From: Firmicutes bacterium ZCTH02-B6
Lineage (GTDB): Bacteria; Bacillota; Limnochordia; Limnochordales; ZCTH02-B6
Assembly (NCBI GenBank): GCA_002159155.1
Contig: LZRQ01000101.1
Coordinates: 1 to 12,622 of the forward strand
Reading direction: 5' to 3'
DNA length: 12,622 nucleotides
The position numbers and the translations under genes are program-made. Positions 7,066-12,622 of the stretch are shown piece by piece (positions within the stretch are counted from its first letter, which is position 1; each line of letters starts with the position of its first letter). The notes below the pieces were generated by a model that was not told the origin of the DNA, did no database searches, and was given only the letters and a program-made list of their open reading frames with translations.

Positions 7066-8037
7066 TCAGCGCGCCAAGACCCGCGCGAGCTCGTACAGCT
7101 CCCGGTCAGCATACCGGGTGCGGCCCGCCACCTCCGACAAAGGGGTCACGTGAGGCCGATGGTTGACCCACCCTACCAGCACCCCGTGGTGGCCGCCCAA
7201 GAGCGCCTGTACTGCGGCCGCGCCCAGCCGTGTGCCCAGCATGCGGTCAAAAGCGGTGGGTGTGCCACCCCGCTGCACGTGGCCAAGCACCGTCAGCCGG
7301 AGCTCAAACCCGGTGTCAGCCTTGTGCTCGCGGAAGTACTCGATTAGCTGGGAAGCGTTGGGCTTCGCGCCTTCCGCCACCACCAGGATGGCATGGGACT
7401 TGCCCCGGGCGTATGCGTCTTTCAACTCCTGGAGCACATCGTCCGGCTCAATGGGGACCTCAGGGATGATCACCGCCTCGGCCCCGCCGGTGATGCCCGC
7501 CATGAGGGCGATGTAGCCCGTGTCGCGGCCCATGACTTCCACAAGAAACGCCCGGCTGTGGGAAGATGCCGTCGCCTTAATCCGGTCGATGGCCTCAAGG
7601 ACCGTGTTGACGGCGGTGTCGGCGCCGATGCTGATATCCGTCCCATATAGGTCGTTGTCGATGGTGGATGCTACGCCAACGACGGGAAAACCCATTTTCG
7701 ACAGCTCGTAGCTGCCAGTCTGCGTGCCGTTGCCGCCGATGACGACAAGGCCATCGATCCGCCGCTCAGACAGCTTGCGGATGGCCTGGCGCCGCCCGGC
7801 CTCCTCACGGAACTCCTTGGAGCGCGCGCTCCGCAACATGGTGCCGGCCTGCTGCATGATACCGCCCACGTCGCGGTTGGTCAGCCGCTCGATTTCCCCA
7901 TTGATAAGGCCGGCGTACCCGTTACGTACGCCGTACACCTCCAACCCGGCGGCGATGCCCGTGCGCACCACCGCGCGAATGGCTGCGTTCATCCCTGGCG
8001 CGTCACCGCCGCTGGTCAGCACCGCGATGCGTTTCAC
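7066..8037 (-). CDS. pfkA: ATP-dependent 6-phosphofructokinase
   Basis: A 323-residue cytoplasmic enzyme that phosphorylates fructose 6-phosphate to fructose 1,6-bisphosphate in glycolysis. Numbering fits E. coli PfkA well: TSGGDAPGMNAAIR (8-21), R72, GGNG (101-104), TIDND with catalytic D127, R162, MGRD (169-172), E222, and LGHVQRGG (251-258). G104, and S124 instead of lysine, argue for ATP rather than pyrophosphate as phosphoryl donor. Position 103, aspartate in E. coli, is asparagine here. The region before R72 reads GTMLRSARSKEF instead of the common GTSRCPEF. The GTG start at 8037 has AAGGAGGGG with a 6-base spacer; the 42 upstream in-frame residues to 8163 are not family-like. It lies 98 bases behind the Cof-type phosphatase gene. 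Confidence 0.96.
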   Translation of the reverse strand: MKRIAVLTSGGDAPGMNAAIRAVVRTGIAAGLEVYGVRNGYAGLINGEIERLTNRDVGGIMQQAGTMLRSARSKEFREEAGRRQAIRKLSERRIDGLVVIGGNGTQTGSYELSKMGFPVVGVASTIDNDLYGTDISIGADTAVNTVLEAIDRIKATASSHSRAFLVEVMGRDTGYIALMAGITGGAEAVIIPEVPIEPDDVLQELKDAYARGKSHAILVVAEGAKPNASQLIEYFREHKADTGFELRLTVLGHVQRGGTPTAFDRMLGTRLGAAAVQALLGGHHGVLVGWVNHRPHVTPLSEVAGRTRYADRELYELARVLAR

Positions 8038-8135
8038 CAGCGACCCCTCCTTGTCCTCAGGCGCAAACCTTGCGGATTCGCGTTGGTATTTTCTGGTCGG
8101 ATGTTGGAACCTTCGCCGTTGGCCGCTGCGCTCCT

Positions 8136-8960
8136 TCAACCCGCTGGTGGATGGAACACCCACGCCTCCAGGGCGTCGGCCACGGTCTCCCCCTTCTTTA
8201 AGACTACATCGGCTACCAGGTGCAGCCTGGGATCACTATGCCCCATGGCCACGCCCGTGCCCGCAAAACTAAGAAGACTAAAGTCGTTGAGGGAATCCCC
8301 CATGGCCAACACTTGCCGCCGGTCGATCCCGCGGCTTGCACAGTAATCGGCCAAGGCGTGGCCTTTGGTGGCCAGCGGGTGCAAGATATGAATGACCCGG
8401 GGGTCGTCGTGGCTGGGTAGCACCAAGAGCTGCACAGCGCCGTCCAAGTAGCTGAAATGCCGGATGACCCACCGGCACTCGGCCTCGCCCCAGACGATGA
8501 TCTGATCAGGCGGCGCCGGCAAATGATCGCCCAGTTCCGGATCGACGACGCCCTGCGGGGCATACGGGTTGCGACCGGGATCGGCCGTGTAGTAGATGAC
8601 GTCGTCGACGTCAACCCGGGCGCGCAGCCCCGCTTCCCGCATCTGCCGCAGCATGCATTGGGCCAGTGACAGCGGCACCGTCAAACGGCGCAGGACACGC
8701 CCAGCCCCGTCGTACGTCACGCCGCCAGTGGTGCAAATCATAGGCAGGTCGTCGGCGATGGCACGGGCCACCGGCAGCGTCGTCAGGCGCGTCCGACCCG
8801 TGGCCAAGATGACCTCGATGCCCTCTTCGCGGCAGCGCCGCACCGCCGCCACATCCCTCGGGGAAAGCTGCTGGTCAAGCCCGAGCAGCGTGTCGTCAAT
8901 ATCCAAAGCGACGAGCCGGAACCCCCCGTTGGTCCCGGCTGCGCGAAGTGGACCGCCCAC
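8136..8960 (-). CDS. HAD superfamily hydrolase, Cof type (subfamily IIB)
   Basis: A 274-residue predicted phosphatase. HAD motif I is LVALDIDDTLL (D20 nucleophile, D22 acid/base), motif II ILATGRT, motif III lysine in ATKGHAL, and motif IV AMGDSLNDFSLL followed by GVAMGHS. The large insert between motifs II and III is the C2B cap of the Cof family, which acts on sugar phosphates, nucleotide cofactors and similar substrates. The GTG start at 8960 has GGGAGG with a 7-base spacer. The gene follows the other HAD gene by 57 bases and precedes pfkA by 98 bases, which hints at sugar-phosphate metabolism. The actual substrate cannot be read from the sequence. Confidence 0.9.
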   Translation of the reverse strand: MGGPLRAAGTNGGFRLVALDIDDTLLGLDQQLSPRDVAAVRRCREEGIEVILATGRTRLTTLPVARAIADDLPMICTTGGVTYDGAGRVLRRLTVPLSLAQCMLRQMREAGLRARVDVDDVIYYTADPGRNPYAPQGVVDPELGDHLPAPPDQIIVWGEAECRWVIRHFSYLDGAVQLLVLPSHDDPRVIHILHPLATKGHALADYCASRGIDRRQVLAMGDSLNDFSLLSFAGTGVAMGHSDPRLHLVADVVLKKGETVADALEAWVFHPPAG

Positions 8961-9017
8961 TGCGCTGCCTCCCGTTGCCCGGCGGGTCGTGGGCCGTCGG
9001 CCGGCACCCGCCGTCGC

Positions 9018-9734
9018 TCATCCCCGCCGCGGCAGCTTGTCGATGGTCTCCAGCACTGCCTCGGTGTTCGAAAGATCCGCGAGCACCGCATCGGCCCCGC
9101 AGCGCGCCAAGCTGGATGCGTCGTAAGGACCGGTCGCCACCAGCACACACGCGTAGCCGTTGACCAATGCGCATTCCGCGTCCCGCGGCGTGTCACCGAC
9201 CACCACGATCCGGTCAAAATCCGTCCGGTAGTATCCGCGCGCCCGCTCCACGCCGACGCGCACCAGCTCCGCGCGATCCATCGTGTCGCTGCCGAAGCCG
9301 CCCACGGGCAGGGGATCGTTGATGGCGTGCGGTGCGAGCTTCACCCGAGCCCCCCGCTCCAGGTTGCCCGTCCCCAGTGCGGCATACAAGCCGCTTTCCG
9401 GAGAGCACCGGGCCAACAACTCCCGCACGCCGGGAGCAAGACGTCCCGGCCGTTGTCGCACTTCGTCGATCAGGCAGTCGACATAAGTGTCCCACAGCCG
9501 CGAGCTCCAGGCTTCGGCCGGCTCCCGGCCGATGCGCCGAAGCATATCTTCAAAGATCGCCGTATCGGTGCGGCCGGCCGTGTCCAGGGACTCCCAATCG
9601 TCAGCGGCGCCGTAGAGGAGCGCGAACGCTCGGACGACCGCGCGGCGGCCCGCTCCGTCGCCCAACACCAGTGTTCCGTCCAAGTCAAAGAGTAGGAGCG
9701 TCTTCATATTGGAGGGATTCTCTAGGGGGCTCAT
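9018..9734 (-). CDS. HAD superfamily hydrolase, phosphoglycolate phosphatase-like
   Basis: A 238-residue predicted phosphatase. Motif I is LLLFDLDGTLV (D17, D19). A helical C1 cap follows, with TAGRTDTAIFEDMLRRIG. Motif II is AALGTGN and motif IV VVVGDTPRDAECA. This is the layout of the Gph-like group. The ATG at 9734 overlaps the YheC/YheD stop as ATGA (9731-9734), a coupled start, and has AAGGA just upstream. An internal ATG at 9707 would remove nine residues and has no good ribosome binding site. Substrates of this group include phosphoglycolate, hexose phosphates and others; context favours a sugar phosphate but this is inference. Confidence 0.88.
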   Translation of the reverse strand: MSPLENPSNMKTLLLFDLDGTLVLGDGAGRRAVVRAFALLYGAADDWESLDTAGRTDTAIFEDMLRRIGREPAEAWSSRLWDTYVDCLIDEVRQRPGRLAPGVRELLARCSPESGLYAALGTGNLERGARVKLAPHAINDPLPVGGFGSDTMDRAELVRVGVERARGYYRTDFDRIVVVGDTPRDAECALVNGYACVLVATGPYDASSLARCGADAVLADLSNTEAVLETIDKLPRRG

Positions 9735-11100
9735 GATTCCTTGCCGCCACATTCGGGCGACATCCCTACGGGGGTCCTCGGCCTGGACGCCTCGGGCCGA
9801 AAACCCGCCAAGAATCTGGCGTACTCGATGGGCAGGCTGTACACGGCCGGATTGGTCAACCGGCCAGAGCGCCCGGGCTTTGTGTTGACCTCGATAATCC
9901 ACAGGCGCCCGCTGCGATCGACGCCGATGTCCACACCGACGTCGCCTGCCTGCGGCGCGATAGCGTCTACAGCGGGCAAGATCTTCTCCACCAGCCGCCT
10001 GAGGTCGACCGTGAGCGGCGCCGCGCCCCGGGGGCGCGGAACCCGCCGTGCCACGACCCGCCAGGGCACAACGGATCCCCCCTGTGCAGGTTGGAGACGA
10101 TCTTCCCCGCGCCGGCGCGGCGTGCGATGACGCTGGCGATGCGCCACCGTCCACATCCGTCCTTGAGCGCCAGCACCCGCACATCGCAGGGGCTCCCGCT
10201 CACCCGCACCAGGTCGAGCGCCTGCTGGACCAGCCACTTCCCGTTGGCCAGCCGCTCGCCCACGATCCCCGCAGCAACGGCCTCAGACACGCGGCGCCCG
10301 GCCAAGCCCGTGCTGCTGGCCAGGCGGACGAACCCCTGGCCTGCACGCTCGATCCGCAGGATGCCGAGGCCCATAAAGCCCGCGGCAGGTTTCACGTACA
10401 CCGCACACCAGCGGGACAGCATCGCCCGCACCGTATCCCACGACTCCAATAAGGCGGTCTCCGGGAGGTGGGAGCTCAACTCGGGCCAAGAGGCGAGGTG
10501 CTGGTGCATGCTCCACTTGTCGCCCAAATCGCCGTTGAAGACGGCGCATCCGTCGGCGCTCATTCGGGATAAGAGCTCCTTGACCTCGTCGTGCCGCCCG
10601 ATACCAATCGAGCGGTCAAAGACGACGTGGGGAAACGGGCACGGCCGGCGCACCCAGCGCCCCCGCTTTCGGAGACGTCCCAGCACGACACGGCCGTCCC
10701 AGAGCACATCGGCGGGTGTAAAGAGATACGCCAACGTCGCCCGCCGACGCGCCATTTCAAGGAATAGCCGGTATGTGCCATGGTACTGGCCAGCCAAAAT
10801 TCCGACGACAGGGCCCAACTCAATGACGGTTTGCGCGCCCGCGGTCCCTTTGCGCGCCCACAGCCGCACCGGCACCGGCACGTGCAACGCGTTGACCGCC
10901 GCCGGCCACAAACAAAGAACGAATCCACGTCCTGGAAACACCCGGAGCACGCCGCTGGCAGTGCCAGCCCCCAACCGTACCGCGCCGGAGGTGCCGTGCT
11001 GGAGCTGAAGAGCACAGGCAAGCCCAGTGGAAATCAAAAGTTGCCCCTTCGGCAGCCGCGGGCTGGCAACGACCCACACCGGGCCCAGCGACACCGTCAT
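9731..11100 (-). pseudogene. YheC/YheD family endospore coat-associated ATP-grasp protein, single frameshift
   Basis: Two overlapping frames together encode one YheC/YheD-like protein. The first part starts at ATG 11100 (MTVSLGPVWVVASP) and carries FPHVVFDR, then AVFNGDLGDKWSMHQHLA, YVKPAAGFMGLGILR, KWLVQQALDLV and PCDVRVLALKDGCGRWRI, typical of the family. After KIVSNLHRG the match moves to the neighbouring frame (GSVVPWRVVARR..., then LVEKILPAVDAIA, then VGVDIGVDRSGRLWIIEVNTKPGR). The shift falls in a run of six G (minus strand, 10077-10082). Adding one G would give an uninterrupted protein of about 456 residues, the usual family length. The start overlaps the glycosyltransferase stop by one base (TGATG), and the stop overlaps the next HAD start (ATGA). 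These proteins are associated with the spore coat; their reaction is not established. The break may be a recent mutation or a sequence error. Confidence 0.82.
10077..10082 (-). other. Six-G run at the YheC/YheD frameshift
   Basis: Reading AGG GGG GAT follows the upstream frame and gives HRGDPLCPGG. With one more G it becomes AGG GGG GGA TCC and gives HRGGSVVPW, which fits the family's SNL..GG motif and joins the downstream frame. The site is therefore a one-base deletion in a homopolymer. Confidence 0.75.
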
Positions 11101-12128
11101 CAGCCCCCGGAGTGGCGCTGACGCCGGCGAATGCACGCCTCCTCGAGGACTTCCGCGTACAAGCCGGCCGTCTGGGCAGCCACCTGGCGGATGTCGAACC
11201 GCTCCTCCACAAAGCGCCGGCCCCACACAGCGAGGGAGCGACGAAGCCCCGCGTCCTGCTGGAGCTGGACGAGGGCGTGGCGAATCGCGTCCGGCGTCGG
11301 GCGTACCGCGCCGGCGCGGCCGATGAAGTTGTCCCTGGCCAGCGACGCCGCGTTGGCCGGTGTCAGCAGCCCATTCCACCCTTCCCCGAGCACGAGGGCC
11401 GCGCAGCCGGTGGCCAAGCCCTCGAGCACTGCCCGTCCCGTCCCCACCACCACGTCGCTGTCTGCCAGCCAAGGAGCTGGATTGGCCAGCCACCCGACGT
11501 GCTGCACCCACGGTGCACCAGGGCGGTCGGAGGCGAGGACCAGCTCGACCCCGGGGAGTCCCAGCACTGCCCGGCACAATGCCTCCACGCCGGCTCGCCG
11601 GAGCTGATCCACCCGTCCAAGATAGAGGACGCGTAGAGTCGCCCGCGGCGGCCGCTCGCGAAACGGGAACTGCTCCAGGTCGATCCCGTTGGGGATCACT
11701 CGCGTACGGCCGCCTCGCGGCCCCATCTCCGCAGCCAGCGTCTCCCAGGGACAGATGATCCGGCACGCTTGTGCGAAGGCCGGTTCGTACTCAGGGCGGA
11801 TCAGGGTGCGCGCGTGACAGGTGATGATCAGCGGGATCCCGGTGCGCCGTGAGAGCCACGCGCCAAGAGCGAAGGTGCGCTTGGAGTGGGCGTGAATCAC
11901 GTGCGGCCGCAGCCGCCGCGCCAGTGCGGTCAACCGTGCGGCGCCCAGCCTGACGGAACACGGGACCTGCCCGGCCAAGGTGCGAACGTAGCGCCATTGC
12001 CGCGAAGTGCGCACACGCCCGTTGACCACGTGCACGTCGTGCCCCTGCCGCGCTAGTTCCCTCGCCAGGGCGAAAACGTGGGTCATCTGGCCGCTGGGAA
12101 AGTAGTGCGACAGCATTAGGATGCGCAC
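11100..12128 (-). CDS. Family 4 (GT-B) glycosyltransferase
   Basis: A 342-residue predicted cytoplasmic or membrane-associated sugar transferase. The N-terminal Rossmann half starts VRILMLSHYFPSGQMTHVFALARELARQGHDVHVV and contains PHVIHAHS (76-82). The C-terminal half has RVIPNGIDLEQF (143-154), VLYLGRVDQL (167-176) and VVVGTGRAVLEGLATGCAALV, where the conserved donor-binding glutamate of GT4 enzymes sits. The GTG start at 12128 is preceded by GGGGTGGGGA with a suitable spacer. The frame extends to 12236 but that part is not family-like. Its stop overlaps the YheC/YheD start by one base, so they are translationally coupled, suggesting a role in spore-surface or envelope glycan. Donor and acceptor sugars are unknown. 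Confidence 0.9.
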   Translation of the reverse strand: MRILMLSHYFPSGQMTHVFALARELARQGHDVHVVNGRVRTSRQWRYVRTLAGQVPCSVRLGAARLTALARRLRPHVIHAHSKRTFALGAWLSRRTGIPLIITCHARTLIRPEYEPAFAQACRIICPWETLAAEMGPRGGRTRVIPNGIDLEQFPFRERPPRATLRVLYLGRVDQLRRAGVEALCRAVLGLPGVELVLASDRPGAPWVQHVGWLANPAPWLADSDVVVGTGRAVLEGLATGCAALVLGEGWNGLLTPANAASLARDNFIGRAGAVRPTPDAIRHALVQLQQDAGLRRSLAVWGRRFVEERFDIRQVAAQTAGLYAEVLEEACIRRRQRHSGG

Positions 12129-12433
12129 AGGACGTCCCCACCCCCCGGCGGCGCGCACCGACGGCAGCCGGCAATCCCCCCTGTCCCCACGCCGGCTCCG
12201 CGCCGTGCACACCGCCAGCCCCCTCCCGCCGGACACGTTGCCGGATAGGTGTGTCCCCCACCGCCAGCCTGCGGCGCCCCTTGATCGCCATAGCTATGCG
12301 TCCGCCGCGCATGAGCGTGCGGGAACCGAATCCTATTGTGTTGTACGTCCCACCGGTCGCAGGATGCTGGCGGCCTCATACGATGGAAACAGGTCCGGCG
12401 TAGAAGCCTGGCCCGACAGGGAGGGACTGCCGA
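12129..12433. promoter_or_regulatory. Divergent intergenic region between two probable glycosyltransferase genes
   Basis: This 305-base stretch separates the minus-strand gene starting at 12128 from the plus-strand gene starting at 12434, so it should hold promoters for both. I see a perfect 10-base palindrome CATAGCTATG at 12289-12298 and a CATACGAT at 12377-12384 on the plus strand that resembles the -10 box of mother-cell sporulation sigma factors, but with no convincing -35 partner. Open frames crossing the region show no family features and no good ribosome binding sites. No terminator or RNA gene was recognised. Confidence 0.5.
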
Positions 12434-12622
12434 ATGCCGGGCGCTGCCCGGGCGCGCGGCGCCCGCCGTACCGTGCCGCTGCCTGATCGCCGTGCGTTGG
12501 ACATCACGCTGCAATCCCGCTGGAACGTCTCATGGGCCCAAAGGCCTGGTATGCCGAGCCGCTCGCCCTACGTGCTTTACCGCGGCCCCTTTTATACCCC
12601 CAGCGGCTATACCTACGAAGCC
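12434..12622 (+). CDS. Probable glycosyltransferase, N-terminal 63 residues, cut by window edge
   Basis: An open plus-strand frame starts with ATG at 12434, 7 bases behind GGGAGGGA, and runs to the window edge without a stop. After a basic, alanine-rich start the residues ISL-type strand and VLYRGPFYTPSGYTYEA (47-63) resemble the opening of bacterial glycosyltransferases that begin with a strand, then GPF, then P-S-G-Y and a small/acidic helix start. It is the only gene pointing right. The assignment rests on this short motif and on the neighbouring glycosyltransferase, so the family is tentative while the existence of a coding gene is more secure. Confidence 0.55.
   Translation, partial: MPGAARARGARRTVPLPDRRALDITLQSRWNVSWAQRPGMPSRSPYVLYRGPFYTPSGYTYEA

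Noticed and set aside
6156..7166. 336-residue plus-strand open frame over the pseudogene
   Set aside because: Its low-complexity, Arg/Pro/Gly-rich product has no recognisable domain, while the minus strand carries clear acyl-CoA dehydrogenase fragments.
11101..11766. Upstream extension of the YheC/YheD frame, giving a 599-residue protein
   Set aside because: The extension overlaps the glycosyltransferase in another frame and is compositionally biased; the ATG at 11100 coupled to the GT stop gives the family-like start.
11791..12312. 173-residue minus-strand frame in the divergent gap and glycosyltransferase
   Set aside because: There is no ribosome binding site, it is out of frame with the GT, and it has no family features.

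Overview
The window reads as a chromosomal segment of a high-GC, spore-forming Bacillota, perhaps of the Symbiobacterium/Thermaerobacter/Limnochorda kind. This is inferred from four things: very high GC, strong GGAGG-type ribosome binding sites combined with many GTG/TTG starts, a YheC/YheD-type spore-coat ATP-grasp gene, and the MrpA-type antiporter. No rRNA, tRNA, CRISPR array or transposase was seen.

Almost everything lies on the minus strand and is transcribed from high to low coordinates. In transcription order: (1) a GT4 glycosyltransferase (12128-11100); (2) a YheC/YheD-like spore-coat ATP-grasp gene broken by one frameshift (11100-9731); (3) a phosphoglycolate-phosphatase-like HAD hydrolase (9734-9018); (4) a Cof-type HAD hydrolase (8960-8136); (5) ATP-dependent 6-phosphofructokinase (8037-7066); and (6) a heavily decayed acyl-CoA dehydrogenase pseudogene (7018-5997). 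Overlaps such as TGATG at 11098-11102 and ATGA at 9731-9734 suggest that items 1 to 3 are translated as a coupled unit. The rest may form a longer operon.

Behind the pseudogene lies a complete branched-chain amino acid type (HAAT) ABC importer in the order livM-livH-livK-livG-livF (5892-1041). It has two permeases, a periplasmic-type binding protein and two ATPases. The noncoding DNA before livM and before livK carries copies of the same short motif (CTGACGT followed by T's and GC), a candidate shared operator. The last minus-strand gene is the N-terminal 274 residues of an MrpA/MnhA antiporter subunit, which runs off the left edge.

At the right end a plus-strand gene starts at 12434 and runs off the window. 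Its visible N-terminus resembles a second glycosyltransferase, so the 305-base gap 12129-12433 is a divergent promoter region between two probable sugar transferases. Together with the YheC/YheD gene this looks like the edge of a spore-surface or polysaccharide locus, linked to glycolytic PFK and two sugar-phosphate-type phosphatases. I see no clearly new defence or mobile system. The most interesting points are the mixed spore-coat/PFK operon, the single-base frameshift in YheC/YheD, the repeated motif in the liv cluster, the binding protein without a lipobox, and the eroded acyl-CoA dehydrogenase.
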